Origin: Arthrobacter sp. Hiyo4
GTDB taxonomy: Bacteria; Actinomycetota; Actinomycetes; Actinomycetales; Micrococcaceae
Assembly (NCBI GenBank): GCA_002370555.1
Contig: AP014718.1
Location: 2,294,001-2,358,000 of the forward strand
Reading direction: 5' to 3'
DNA length: 64,000 nucleotides
Position numbers and translations under genes: made by a program. Positions 53,467 through 62,983 of this stretch are shown here, piece by piece. The notes beneath the pieces were generated by a model that saw only the letters and a program-made list of their open reading frames with translations, did not search any database and had not been told where the DNA came from. How positions within the stretch are numbered: position 1 is the first letter of the stretch; the number at the start of each line of letters is the position of its first letter.

Positions 53467-53727
53467 TCAGGCGTCCACCGGGCGGATCGCGTGGATCCGG
53501 TCCAGGATGGCGTTCTTCAGGTTCTCCGGAGCGGCCTCGGTGCACGAGCGCTTCACCATGGTGCGGATCACACACTCCAGGTCGTACTCCTCCGTGCACT
53601 CAGGGCACTCATCAAGGTGGGTCTTGATTTCCGTGATGTCCTCGCGGGTCAATGCCCCGTCGAGGTATTCGTAGATGCGTTGCATCCGGGCGTCATCGCA
53701 GTCGCCCAATCCCTGGCAGTCGCTCAT
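53467..53727 (-). CDS. rsrA: mycothiol-system anti-sigma factor RsrA
   Basis: This intact 86-residue zinc anti-sigma (ZAS) protein has the redox-sensing motif H37-x3-C41-x2-C44 in [12 protein letters not shown], which releases SigR when oxidised. It starts [12 protein letters not shown]. The ATG overlaps the sigR stop (ATGA), the standard sigR-rsrA layout of actinobacteria. It controls the thiol-oxidative stress response. Confidence 0.95.
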   Translation of the reverse strand: MSDCQGLGDCDDARMQRIYEYLDGALTREDITEIKTHLDECPECTEEYDLECVIRTMVKRSCTEAAPENLKNAILDRIHAIRPVDA

Positions 53728-54531
53728 TTCCTGTTCTCCTGTTGTGTGCTCGCGGCCGTGTCCTGTGATTCGACGGCGCCTTTGAATCCTCGTTCGGCGG
53801 CATAGTCCGCCAGCATGTCCCGCAGCATTTTCCTGCCGCGGTGGAGCCGGGACATCACAGTCCCGATGGGCGTGTTCATGATGTCCGAGATCTCCTTGTA
53901 CGCGAAGCCTTCGACGTCGGCGAAGTACACCGCCAGCCGGAACTCCTCGGGGATTGCTTGGAGGCCCGCTTGACGTCCGAGTCAGGCAGGTGGTCCAGTG
54001 CTTCAGCTTCGGCCGACCGCAGGCCGCGCGACGTGTGTGACTCGGCCCTGGCCAGCTGCCAGTCCTCGATGGTGTCCGAGTTCGACTGCAGCGGTTCGCG
54101 CTGCCGCTTGCGGTAGAGGTTGATGTATGTGTTGGTCAGTATCCGGTACAGCCACGCCTTGAGGTTGGTGCCGGGCTTGTACTGGTGGAACGCTGAGAAC
54201 GCCTTGGTGTAGGCCTCCTGGACCAGGTCTTCAGCATCCGCGGGGTTCCTGGCCATCCGCATGGCGGCCGAGTAGAGCTGATCCACGTACTGCATGGCGT
54301 CACGCTCAAAACGGACGCGGCGTTCTTCCGCTGACTCGGTGGCCACATCCACGGGTTGCTCAGCGGGCGCAGGCGCAGCAGGCACGGGCTCAGCGGCCAC
54401 AGCGATGTCCCGGGAGGCCGGACGTCGCTGCCTGCCGGCGCATCGCCGCCGGCATTGGCTTCGCTGCTTGTTTTGGCTTCTCGTTCGGAGGCCTCATACG
54501 TGGCCTCGAGGGCCGGATCCAGGGTGCTCAT
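53724..54531 (-). CDS. sigR: ECF sigma factor SigR (SigH type; two frameshifts)
   Basis: This sigma factor is about 269 residues after repair. Region 2 contains [27 protein letters not shown] and [20 protein letters not shown]; region 4 contains [19 protein letters not shown] and the -35-binding [17 protein letters not shown]. Bases are missing near 54423 and 53962. The long frame (from ATG 54531) has a ~70-residue Ala/Glu/Pro-rich N-terminal extension; a GTG at 54400 would give a shorter form. In Streptomyces a longer SigR' exists. The ATGA overlap with rsrA implies coupled synthesis with its inhibitor. Confidence 0.9.
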
Positions 54532-54844
54532 TGCGCTCAAGTCTACTGTGACGGCCTTGGCGCGCGACGATCCGTACTCCGGAGGATCGGATTCCAGAGT
54601 CTGCAGTGCTACGAGTCCGGCGGGCTCCGTCCCGTCCTTCAGCAACCTCAAGGGCAACTCCAGTCTGTGTCAGGCCATGGTGTTCTATGGCAAATACCGG
54701 CCGGGCAATCCATGATGAGTCATTTCGTCCGGTGTTCGGACCCGCAATCCATAACCGCTGGCGGCAGGCAAATATTCCCAAAAGTGCAAGACTAGAACGG
54801 ACTCCGCCGCATCCGGTGCGGTTCGTCCAGCCAGGAGGAAACCC

Positions 54845-55378
54845 ATGTCCTTTGTCCGTACTCTCGCCCGCCCCATGCTGGCTTCCAGTTTCGTAGTCGC
54901 CGGACTGGACAAGCTGAAGAACGCCGACGACACCGCCACCCAGCTCTCGCCGCTCCTGCAGAAGGCAGCCGCGTCGCTGCCGTTCCAGGCCGACGAAAAG
55001 ATGCTGGCACGGGTGATCGGCGGAACGCAGGTGGGTGCCGGCGTGCTGTTCGGCCTGGGCAAGTTCAGCCGCCTCTCGGCAACACTGCTGACCGTCATCT
55101 CGCTCCTGAATACCTTTGTGGAATGGCGCAGCGCAGACATCAGCACCAAGGAAGGCCGGGAAGCCCGCCGGAACCAGCTGCTCAAGAACATTTCCCTCAG
55201 CGGCGGCGCCCTGCTGGCCTCGGTGGACACCGCCGGCAAGCGGGTCTGGCCTGGCGGGCCGAGCACCTCGCCGCGGACGCCGGAAGAGTGCTGCCGGCGC
55301 CCGCAAGACCACCGGCCAGAAGCTTCACAAGGCAGACAGGCCGTGCGCCGCGCCGTCGAACACGCAACGGGGGCGTAA
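54845..55378 (+). CDS. DoxX family membrane protein (three frameshifts)
   Basis: This protein is about 178 residues after repair. The four-helix DoxX domain occupies about residues 1-125 ([51 protein letters not shown] and [16 protein letters not shown]). The C-terminal part is polar and basic. Bases are missing near 55240, 55300 and 55340. RBS AGGAGGAAA precedes the ATG. DoxX proteins take part in thiol-oxidative stress defence in mycobacteria; the divergent position from sigR-rsrA fits such a role here. Confidence 0.85.
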   Translation: MSFVRTLARPMLASSFVVAGLDKLKNADDTATQLSPLLQKAAASLPFQADEKMLARVIGGTQVGAGVLFGLGKFSRLSATLLTVISLLNTFVEWRSADISTKEGREARRNQLLKNISLSGGALLASVDTAGKRVWPGGPSTSPRTPEECCRRPQDHRPEASQGRQAVRRAVEHATGA

Positions 55379-55384
55379 GGACGG

Positions 55385-56779
55385 ATGACCGGTTCCACCC
55401 CGCTCGCAGCCCCCGACTCACACAGCTCCACCGGCACCGTTCCGCACTGGCCGGCCCCTTCGCCAGCAGGCCCATCAACGCCACCGTCACGGTGCCGGGT
55501 TCAAAGTCCCTGACCAACCGGTTCCTGGTGCTGGCCGCGCTGGCTGACGGGCCGTCCCGCCTCCGCGCCCCCTGCACTCCCGGGACTCTGCGTTGATGAT
55601 CGACGCCCTCCGCCAGTTGGGAGCCACCATCACGGAGGTGCCCGGCGACGGCGCGTTCGGCCGGACCTTGAGGTCACGCCCCTGAGCCAGGAGGCGCCGT
55701 CGTCAACAACGCACATTGATTGCGGCCTCGCCGGAACAGTGATGCGTTTTGTTCCGCCGCTTGCGGCGTTGCGCAACGGCGTGAGCGTGTTCGACGGCGA
55801 TCCCACGCCCGGAAGCGTCCCATGGGCACCATCATCGAGGCCCTGAAGGCTCTCGGAGTGGCCCTGACCGCGGACGACGGCGGGACCCCCTCGTCGCTGC
55901 CGTTCACCGTGGGAGGCACCGGGGAAGTCCGGGGCGGCCACCTGGTGATCGATGCAAGTGCGTCGTCACAGTTCGTCTCGGCCCTCTTGCTGGTGGGCGC
56001 CCGCTTTACCGACGGACTCCACCTTGAACACGTGGGCAAGCCGGTGCCGAGCCTGGACCACATCAACATGACCGTTGCCGTACTCCGCGGCGTCGGTGTA
56101 TCAGTTGACGATTCCGTGCCAACCACTGGGTGGTGGCACCGGGCCCCATCCGCGCCTTTGACCAGCGCATTGAGCAGGACCTCTCCAACGCCGGCCCGTT
56201 CCTGGCCGCCGCGCTGGCTACCGGCGGCACCGTCCGGATCCCGGAATGGCCCGCCGGCACCACCCAGGTGGGAGACCTCTGGCGCAGCATCCTGGCGGAC
56301 ATGGGCGCGGACGTCAGCCTGGCTGACGGCGTCCTGACCGTCACGGGCGGGCCAGAGATCAAGGGCGCGGATTTTGACGAAACCAGCGAACTCGCCCCAC
56401 CGTGGCGGCCCTCTGCGCCCTGGCCAGCGGACCTTCACGACTGACCGGCATCGCGCACCTTCGCGGCCACGAGACGGACAGGTTGGCCGCGCTGGTCACC
56501 GAAATCAACCGCCTCGGCGGCGACGCGGAGGAGACCAGCGACGGCCTGGTGATCCGCCCGGCACAGCTGCACGCCGGCGTCGTCCACAGCTACGCGGACC
56601 ATAGGATGGCCACCGCCGGTGCCATCCTCGGCCTCGCGGTGCCGGGCATCGAAGTCCAGGACATCGCCACCACTGCCAAGACCATGCCGGAATTCCCGCA
56701 GATGTGGGCCGACATGCTGGCCCAGGGCACTGCCGCCGACAAGCGCACGGAAGGTCCCACTGGTGGCACGCAGCACTGA
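55385..56779 (+). CDS. aroA: 3-phosphoshikimate 1-carboxyvinyltransferase (EPSP synthase; six frameshifts)
   Basis: AroA makes EPSP from shikimate-3-P and PEP in aromatic biosynthesis; 466 residues after repair. [24 protein letters not shown] is the PEP-binding start, then [37 protein letters not shown] and [16 protein letters not shown]. The last conserved [15 protein letters not shown] is intact. Deletions are inferred near 55459, 55572, 55663, 55808, 56132 and 56398; six restores a whole number of codons. The ATG at 55385 is 6 bases after DoxX, and the gene overlaps rsgA by 17 bases. Confidence 0.9.
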
Positions 56780-57917
56780 TTCCTGGGACGAGTCCGACGT
56801 CCGGATCCGGCCCAGCAAAAAGGGCTCACGGCCGCGCACGAAGGACCGACCCAGCCACGACGACGCCGTCACGGGCCGCATCATCACCGTGGACCGCGGC
56901 CGCTACACCGCCGTCGTCGGCGAAGACTCGGGCGACGAGCGGATCATCATCGCAGCCAGGGCCCGCGAACTCCGCCGCTCCCCGTGGTTGCCGGCGACTT
57001 CGTCTCCCTCGTTGGAGACGTCTCCGGGAACCCGACACCCTGGCCCGCCTGGTCCGGATCCAGGACCGCAGGACCCTGCTGCGCCGCAGCGCCGATGACA
57101 CTGATCCGATCGAGCGTGCGGTGGTGGCAAACGCAGATCAGCTGGTGGTAGTGGTGGCCGCCGCAAACCCGGAGCCGCGCACAGGCTTCATCGACCGCGC
57201 CCTCGTGGCCGCTTACGACGCCGGCATTGAGCCGCTGCTGCTCGTCACCAAGGCGGACGTCAAGGATCCGGCGGAACTGCTGTCCAACTACGAGCATCTG
57301 GACTTCCCGGTGATCATCAGCCGCACGTCGGACTCCGAAGCCTCAGGCATCGACGCCCGCTCCGACGACGGCCTCTCTGCCCGCCTGGACAGTGACGCAG
57401 TTTCGCAGCTCCGCGCGTACCTCGAGGGCAAGGTCTCGGTGATGCTGGGTCATTCCGGCGTGGGCAAGTCAACCATGGTCAATGCGCTCACCGGGGCCGA
57501 ACGGGCCACCGGTGGCGTGAACGCGGTGACCGGCCGCGGCCGCCACACGTCGTCGTCGGCCCTTGCCCTGAAGCTGACCGGAGCTCCCGCCGGAAGCTGG
57601 ATCATCGACACCCCTGGCATCCGTTCGTTCGGCCTTGCCCACGTGGACCCTGACCGGATCCTGCGGTCCTTCCCGGACCTAGAGCCGGGTACGGATGCCT
57701 GCGAGCGTGGCTGCAAGCACAACACCGCGGCCGTCAACTGCGGGGTTGATGCCTGGGTGTCCGCCGGCCGCGCGGGCCCACCGGCCCGGCCCGGCTCGCG
57801 TCCCTGCGGCGGCTGCTGGGCACGGATCCCCGCCTGGTGGCCAGGAAACCAAGGAACTGGGCAGCATTGGCTAGACGGGACGCCGATGTCCCCAACACTG
57901 CGGCCCTGAGACGGTAG
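56763..57917 (+). CDS. rsgA: ribosome small subunit-dependent GTPase A (three frameshifts)
   Basis: This circularly permuted GTPase for 30S maturation is about 385 residues after repair. It has an N-terminal OB domain ([16 protein letters not shown]), the G4 motif VTKADVKD, Walker [15 protein letters not shown] and [23 protein letters not shown], and the C-terminal zinc cluster [16 protein letters not shown]. Bases are missing near 56988, 57028 and 57785. The GTG start at 56763 lies inside the aroA end. The last residues ([14 protein letters not shown]) end at 57917, and a -10 for hisN overlaps the stop codon. Confidence 0.9.
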
Positions 57918-57920
57918 TTT
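57915..57920 (+). promoter_or_regulatory. TAGTTT -10 element, leaderless hisN promoter candidate
   Basis: TAGTTT sits 6 bases before the hisN ATG and overlaps the rsgA stop codon. No -35 is obvious. The GGAACC between could serve as a weak ribosome-binding site if transcription starts upstream instead. Confidence 0.35.
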
Positions 57921-57926
57921 GGAACC

Positions 57927-58739
57927 ATGATCCAACCCGCTTCGAGCTACAACGATGACTTGCGCCTTGCCCATGTGCTGGCAGATTCCGTGGATGACCA
58001 GACCATGAGCCGCTTCAAGGCACTGGACCTCCGCATCGAGACCAAGCCGGACCTGACGCCGGTAACGGACGCGGACAAGTCCGCGGAGGAAGCCATCCGC
58101 GGCCAGCTGTCCCGCTCGCGTCCGCGCGACGCCGTGCTGGGCGAGGAATTCGGCAGTTCGGGCCATGGCTCCCGCCGCTGGATCATTGATCCCATCGACG
58201 GCACCAAGAACTTTGTCCGCGGCGTCCCGGTGTGGGCCACCCTGATCGCCCTCGTGGACGAAGGCGAACCCGTGGTGGGATTGGTCAGTGCACCCGCGCT
58301 GGGCAAACGCTGGTGGGCCGCCAAGGGTTCCGGCGCGTACATGGGCAAGTCCCTTGCCGCCGCAACGCGCCTCCGCGTCTCGGACGTCTCCAAACTTTCG
58401 GATGCCTCCCTGTCCTACTCCAGCCTGGGCGGCTGGAAGGAACGCGGCAATCTGGATGAGTTCCTGGGCCTGACCGAGGACGTGTGGCGCACGCGCGCCT
58501 ACGGCGATTTTTGGTCCTACTGCATGGTGGCCGAAGGTTCCGTGGACATCGCCTGCGAGCCTGAACTGAACCTCTACGATATGGCTGCCCTGGTGCCCAT
58601 CGTGGTGGAAGCCGGCGGCCGCTTCACCTCCTTGGAGGGACAGGACGGGCCGTTCGGCGGAAACGCCCTGGCCACGAACTCCATCCTGCACTCAGAGGTG
58701 CTCAAGCGTCTGAACCCGAATTTGGACGACCTCCTCTAG
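57927..58739 (+). CDS. hisN: histidinol-phosphatase, inositol-monophosphatase family
   Basis: This intact 270-residue Mg2+-dependent phosphatase has the signature metal sites [20 protein letters not shown] (DPIDGT) and [16 protein letters not shown]. The strong [11 protein letters not shown] and [13 protein letters not shown] motifs place it with the actinobacterial HisN that dephosphorylates histidinol phosphate, though inositol phosphatase activity is possible. It follows aroA and rsgA and ends at a strong terminator. Confidence 0.88.
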   Translation: MIQPASSYNDDLRLAHVLADSVDDQTMSRFKALDLRIETKPDLTPVTDADKSAEEAIRGQLSRSRPRDAVLGEEFGSSGHGSRRWIIDPIDGTKNFVRGVPVWATLIALVDEGEPVVGLVSAPALGKRWWAAKGSGAYMGKSLAAATRLRVSDVSKLSDASLSYSSLGGWKERGNLDEFLGLTEDVWRTRAYGDFWSYCMVAEGSVDIACEPELNLYDMAALVPIVVEAGGRFTSLEGQDGPFGGNALATNSILHSEVLKRLNPNLDDLL

Positions 58740-58757
58740 GCATCTTCTTCGAATTAT

Positions 58758-58796
58758 CGACTGCGGACGCCTCCTCAAGGGGGGCGTCCGCAGTCG
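58758..58796 (+). terminator. intrinsic terminator after hisN
   Basis: CGACTGCGGACGCC and GGCGTCCGCAGTCG form a perfect 14-bp stem with an 11-base loop, 19 bases after the hisN stop. It is followed by TATCTTCG, a short U-rich tail. Confidence 0.85.
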
Positions 58797-58898
58797 TATC
58801 TTCGACAAATGAGGCTGTTCTCAATCGCGCGTAACAAAGTCCTTAACATTGCCCCGAGCTTCCTTTCTGCAGCGGCGGATGTTCTACGCTTCTTAACA

Positions 58899-59014
58899 GG
58901 TCACGAGTGCCAGCGCTAAACCCCGGTTTGCTGGCCGGCAACCCTCCATTCGCGGTGGGGTGCCCCGGGTGACGACCAGGCCGGTCCGGAATGGACACGG
59001 CAAGCGCGGATTCC
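58899..59014 (+). ncRNA. SAM-IV riboswitch
   Basis: The leader matches the SAM-IV consensus of actinobacteria closely: GGTCACGAGTGCCAGC, then ACCCCGG, TTGCTGGCCGGCAACCCTCC, CGCGGTGGGGTGCCCCGGGTG, ACGACCAGG, and the pseudoknot tail CACGGCAAGCGCGG. The P1 stem GGTC/GACC and the SAM-binding core GGCAACCC are in place. An ATTCCCG-TTAC-CGGGAGT hairpin with CCTTTT lies just before the downstream GTG and can serve as an expression platform. High SAM should turn the class-V aminotransferase gene off. Confidence 0.92.
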
Positions 59015-59047
59015 CGTTACCGGGAGTCCTTTTAGAGTGAGGTCTCC

Positions 59048-60485
59048 GTGACAACTGCCACCGTCTCCCCCAACACTGTTTCTCCCGACAACGCCGCCCC
59101 TGCCGAGGCCGCTGCGCTGTTCAACGCTGCCGCCGCCGTTGCCGGCCGCCCCCTCTCTGCGGTTACCGGCGCGGAAATCCAGGCACCGCTGATCCAGGGC
59201 GGCCACATCCGGTACGCAAACCTGGACTACGGCGCATCCGCTCCGGCCCTCTCCGTGGTGTCGGCCTACCTCAACGAGATCCTGCCGTTCTACGCCAGCG
59301 TCCATCGCGGCGCCGGCTACGCATCGCAGATCAGCACTTCCGTCTATGAGAACGCCCGGGACATCGTGCGCGACTTTGTGGGCGGACGCCCGGACGACTC
59401 CGTCATCTTCACCCGGAACACCACCGACTCGCTGAACCTGCTGGCGGGTTGCCTGCCGGCGACGGAAGGGCGGCCCAATGGCGATGTCCTGTACCTGGAC
59501 ATCGAACACCACGCAACCTCCTGCCGTGGCAGGGCGTCCAGCACCGCAGCGTCGTCGCCGCGGACACCATCGTGGGGACCCTCGAGGTCCTCCGCGCCGA
59601 ACTTGAGCAGGGCAACGTCAGCCTCCTCGCGGTCACGGGCGCCTCCAACGTCACCGGAGAGATCCTCCCGATCAAGGCCTGGCCACCCTCGCCCATGAGT
59701 ACGGCGCGCGGATCGTGGTGGACGCGGCGCAGCTGGCGCCGCACCGGCGCATCAATATCAGCACCGACGACGTCGACTACCTTGCCTTCTCCGGGCACAA
59801 GCTCTACGCGCCCTTCGGCTCCGGGGTCCTGGTGGGCCGCACAGACTGGCTCGACGCCGGAACTCCCCACCTGGCCGGTGGCGGCGCTGTCCGCGAGGCC
59901 AGGCTCGACGGCGTCAGCTGGGCTACCGGTCCGGCACGGCACGAGGGCGGCTCCCCCAACGTCCTCGGCGCGGCTACACTGGCCCGCGCCACCCAGGTCA
60001 TCGCATCCCTGGACCACGACCGCTGGCACGCCCACGAGGCAGCCATCAGGTCATTCCTGGTGGAAGGGCTCGGGAAGATCGACGGCGTCACCGTGCACCA
60101 GATCTTCTCGGACACGGACGCTGCAACTGGCACCATCGGCGTGGTGAACTTTTCCGTGGCAGGATACGACGCCGGGCTTGTGGCCGCGTACCTGTCGGCC
60201 GAGCACGGCGTTGGCCTCCGGGACGGCCGCTTCTGCGCGCACCCGCTGCTCAAGCGCCTCGGCCTTCCCTCCGGTTCCCTGCGGGCCAGCTTCGGCGTGG
60301 GCTCACGGCTGGAGGATGCCCAGCGGCTCCTTGCCGGCCTGGAGCAACTCCGCCGAACCGGCCTGGGCTGGGACTACGTGGTGGACGCCGGCCGCTGGGT
60401 TCCGGCCAACGACACCCGTACGTACCCTCACTGGGCTCCCAACACGCCGGGCACCGCCGGCGCGGCTCCGTGCCTTGACGACTGA
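59048..60485 (+). CDS. class-V aminotransferase / cysteine desulfurase-like PLP enzyme under SAM-IV control (two frameshifts)
   Basis: This fold-type I PLP enzyme is about 479 residues after repair. NLDYGASAPALSVV and TRNTTDSLNLLAGCLP open the fold, IEHHATSLPWQ follows, IVVDAAQLAPHRRI carries the PLP-binding Asp and FSGHKLYAPFGSGVLVG the Schiff-base Lys. The C-terminal domain has GVGLRDGRFCAHPL, with a Cys in the position of the desulfurase loop. Bases are missing near 59522 and 59688. The GTG start follows GAGTGAGG. The riboswitch points to a role in methionine, cysteine or SAM metabolism. Confidence 0.85.
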
Positions 60486-60610
60486 CTGACGCCCTCCTCC
60501 CCGGGTTGCTGACCTGACCGCTGCCCACCCGGCTGCGGCCTGACCCAGCGGCTGCGGCCCATGCGGTAAATTCGAAGGATACCGATGGGCACAGTTGAAG
60601 GAGGCCGCAC

Positions 60611-61368
60611 GTGGCACGGGGTGGCCCAGGCTTGAGCACGGACGCCGCCTGGAACTCGGACGGAGTTTCCAGGACGGCGGCGAACACTACCAGCGCGTAC
60701 GCCCTGGATACCCTGCCGACTCAGCGGACTGGCTGGTCCCTGCCGGCGCGGCGGACGCCGTGGACGTGGGCGCCGGAACCGGCAAGTTTACCGCCCTGCT
60801 GCTGGAACGCGGCCTGGCGGTTTCCGCGGTGGACCCGTCGCCGGACATGCTCGAACAGCTGCGGGCCCACTACCCCGCGGCGGACGCGACCCAGGGGACG
60901 GCAGAGGCCACCGGCCTCGCCGACTCCTCGTTCGACGTCGTAAGCGTGGCGCAGGCCTGGCACTGGTGCGATCCGCTGCCGGCGAGCACCGAACTGGCGC
61001 GGATCCTGCGGCCCGGCGGAACTCTGGGGCTGATCTGGAACCAGCTGGACACGTCCGTTCCGTGGGTGCACCGGTTGTCCCGCATCATGCACGCCGGCGA
61101 CGTCTACAAGCCCGGGTTCCGCCCGGTGGTGGGGCCGGAGTTTGAAGGCCTCGAGAGCCATGTGACGCGGTGGGAGGACAGCCTCAGCACGGCGGACGTC
61201 ATGGAACTGACGAAGTCCCGCAGCTACTACCTGCGCGCCGGAAAAGCCACGCGCGGCAAAGTCCTTGCCAATCTTGACTGGTACTTGCACGAACACCTGG
61301 GGCACTCCGCCGAAGAGGAGATCAGCCTGCCATACCTGACGTTGACGTGGCGGGCCACGAAGGCGTGA
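60611..61368 (+). CDS. class I SAM-dependent methyltransferase (one frameshift)
   Basis: This methyltransferase of about 252 residues has motif I AVDVGAGTGKFTALLLERG, the acidic VDPSPDML and post-motif VSVAQAWHWCDP typical of UbiE/Methyltransf_11-type enzymes. The N-terminal SFQDGGEHYQRVRPGYP is shared with yeast TMT1/Trans-aconitate-like relatives. One base is missing near 60648. The start is GTG at 60611, after an excellent AAGGAGG. Substrate unknown. Confidence 0.85.
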
Positions 61369-61386
61369 CGGGCGCCGACCACCGGG

Positions 61387-61392
61387 TAGGCT
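61387..61392 (+). promoter_or_regulatory. TAGGCT -10 element, leaderless dtxR-type gene promoter candidate
   Basis: TAGGCT lies 7 bases before the GTG start of the DtxR-type regulator, with GTGACG as a possible -35 about 16 bases upstream. The spacing predicts a transcript starting at or near the GTG. Confidence 0.5.
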
Positions 61393-61399
61393 TGGAAAC

Positions 61400-62112
61400 G
61401 TGAAGACCAGCGCGCCCTCCTCCTCGATCGAGGACTACGTCAAGGTCATCTACGGCTTCACGGAGTGGCAGGACAAACCCATCACGTCCTCCCAGCTCGC
61501 GCAGCGCCTGGGGTGGCCAATTCCTCGGTCTCGGAGATGGTCCGCAAGCTCAAGGACCAGGGCCTGGTGGACCACAAGCCGTACAGCGCCATCACCCTTA
61601 CAGACTCCGGGGTCCGGCTGGCATTGTCCATGGTGCGCCGGCACCGGCTCATTGAGACCTACCTGGTGCAGGAGCTTGGTTACAGCTGGGACGAAGTCCA
61701 CGACGAAGCCGAACTGCTGGAGCACGCGGTGTCGGACACGTTTATTGAGCGCATGTCGGCAAAACTGGGCAACCCGCAACGCGACCCGCACGGTGACCCG
61801 ATTCCCTCCGCGGACGGCACGGTGCTGTTGCCAGAAGCCCATCTGCTCGGTGAACTCGATCCCGGGCACACCGGCCGGATCACCCGCATCAGCGACGAGA
61901 ACCCTGATTTGCTGCGGTATCTTTCGGCCGAGGAAATTGACCTCGACGACGAGGTGGAGGTAGTGGGCCGTAAGCCGTTTGGCGGAGCGCTGGTGGTGCG
62001 GATCAGCAACGCCGGCAGGAAGCGGGACTACGATCTCGCGGATGAAGTCACCGCGGCGCTCTGGGTCCACAGTGACCACCTCCACGCCGGCTGCACCCTC
62101 GGCGAGAGCTGA
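61400..62112 (+). CDS. DtxR family metal-dependent regulator (one frameshift)
   Basis: This protein is about 237 residues after repair. The winged helix reads SSIEDYVKVIYGFTEW and SSQLAQRLGVANSSVSEMVRKLKDQGLV, followed by the metal-binding dimerisation region (RRHRLIETYLVQELGYSWDEVHDEAELLEH) and a C-terminal SH3-like FeoA domain (GRITRISDENPDLLRYL). It resembles MntR/IdeR-type regulators; iron versus manganese cannot be told by eye. One G is missing near 61512. The first crcB gene starts directly after its stop (TGAATG). Confidence 0.88.
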
Positions 62113-62545
62113 ATGACGAACGCCCGCGTGCCGCACTGGCGGGCCTGGCTGGCCGTGGCGGCAGGCAGCCTGGCCGGAACGGAACTCCGGTACGGGCTGG
62201 GACTCGCCTTTCCGGAAACCGCTGGGGCAATGCCCTGGACCACCCTGGGAATCAACGTCACCGGAAGTTTTGTGCTAGCCGCCCTCACTACGGTGTGGAT
62301 GGCGCGGCGCGGACGGCGTTCTGGCTGCGCGCCGGCGTGGGCCGGGATTCCTGGGCTCGTTCACCACGTTCTCTGCGGTGGTCTTTTCAATTGACCAGCT
62401 GGCCAGGGCCGGCGAACATCCCGTGTGGATAGCCTACCTGGGGCTGTCCCTGCTGCTGGGACTGGGCGGCGCGGCCGGTGGCTGGCGGACCGGACGGCTG
62501 CTCACCGACCGGCTGCAGGGTGACCAGGCGGGGACAGCGCCGTGA
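62113..62545 (+). CDS. crcB: fluoride efflux channel FluC, first subunit (two frameshifts)
   Basis: This four-helix protein is about 144 residues after repair. GTELRYGLGLAF, LGINVTGSFVLAALTTVW and GFLGSFTTFSAVVFS match the CrcB/Fluc pattern, in which the Asn and the TTFS Phe residues line the fluoride pore. Bases are missing near 62313 and 62344. The ATG directly follows the dtxR-type stop, and the end overlaps the second crcB (GTGA). Tandem crcB pairs form heterodimeric channels in many Gram-positive bacteria. Confidence 0.88.
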
Positions 62546-62940
62546 TAGGCGCGGTCCTGGTGGGAGTGTTCGGCATGGCGGGCGCCCTGCTGCGCTTCGC
62601 CGTCGACACCTGGTTCGCCCACCGCGAGGGGCTCCGCACGGCCGTCAGCCCGAGCGGCAGGCCGCGGCACTGGCCGTGGGCCACGCTCACCGTCAACGTC
62701 ACCGGGTGCCTGATCATCGGACTGTCCATCGGCATGACCGGACGGCTCGGCCTTGCCCCCGAGTGGCAGACCGCTGTCGCCACCGGCCTGGCGGGCGGGC
62801 TCACCACGTTCAGCTCCTGGACCACCGCCGCGGTGCGGCTCCTGAGCGAGTCGCGGTTCGGTGCCGCCGCCCTGACCATCGGCGCCAACCTGGCCGCCGG
62901 ATTTGCCGCCGCGGCTGTGGGCATCGCCCTGGCATCTTAA
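62542..62940 (+). CDS. crcB: fluoride efflux channel FluC, second subunit
   Basis: This intact 132-residue protein has four helices. GMAGALLRFAVDTWF, TLTVNVTGCLIIGLSIGM and GLAGGLTTFSSWTTAAV give the N-terminal Arg, the Asn helix and the TTFS pore motif. The GTG start overlaps the first crcB stop (GTGA). It probably pairs with the first subunit in opposite topology to export fluoride. No fluoride riboswitch is visible upstream. Confidence 0.92.
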   Translation: MIGAVLVGVFGMAGALLRFAVDTWFAHREGLRTAVSPSGRPRHWPWATLTVNVTGCLIIGLSIGMTGRLGLAPEWQTAVATGLAGGLTTFSSWTTAAVRLLSESRFGAAALTIGANLAAGFAAAAVGIALAS

Positions 62941-62969
62941 GGGACTCCAACAGGTTTGTCCCGGTCCCG

Positions 62970-62975
62970 TATCGT
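62970..62975 (+). promoter_or_regulatory. TATCGT -10 element, leaderless promoter candidate
   Basis: TATCGT ends 8 bases before the ATG of the 122-residue protein, leaving no space for a ribosome-binding site. A -35 is not clear. Confidence 0.35.
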
Positions 62976-62983
62976 TGACTCTG

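Noticed and set aside
54591..54595. SigR-type promoter (GGAAT) upstream of sigR
   Set aside because: GGAAT is present on the minus strand but no GTT lies at the required 18-19 base spacing.
61900..62113. fluoride riboswitch before crcB
   Set aside because: The upstream sequence is the coding end of the DtxR-type gene, and no crcB-motif aptamer is visible.
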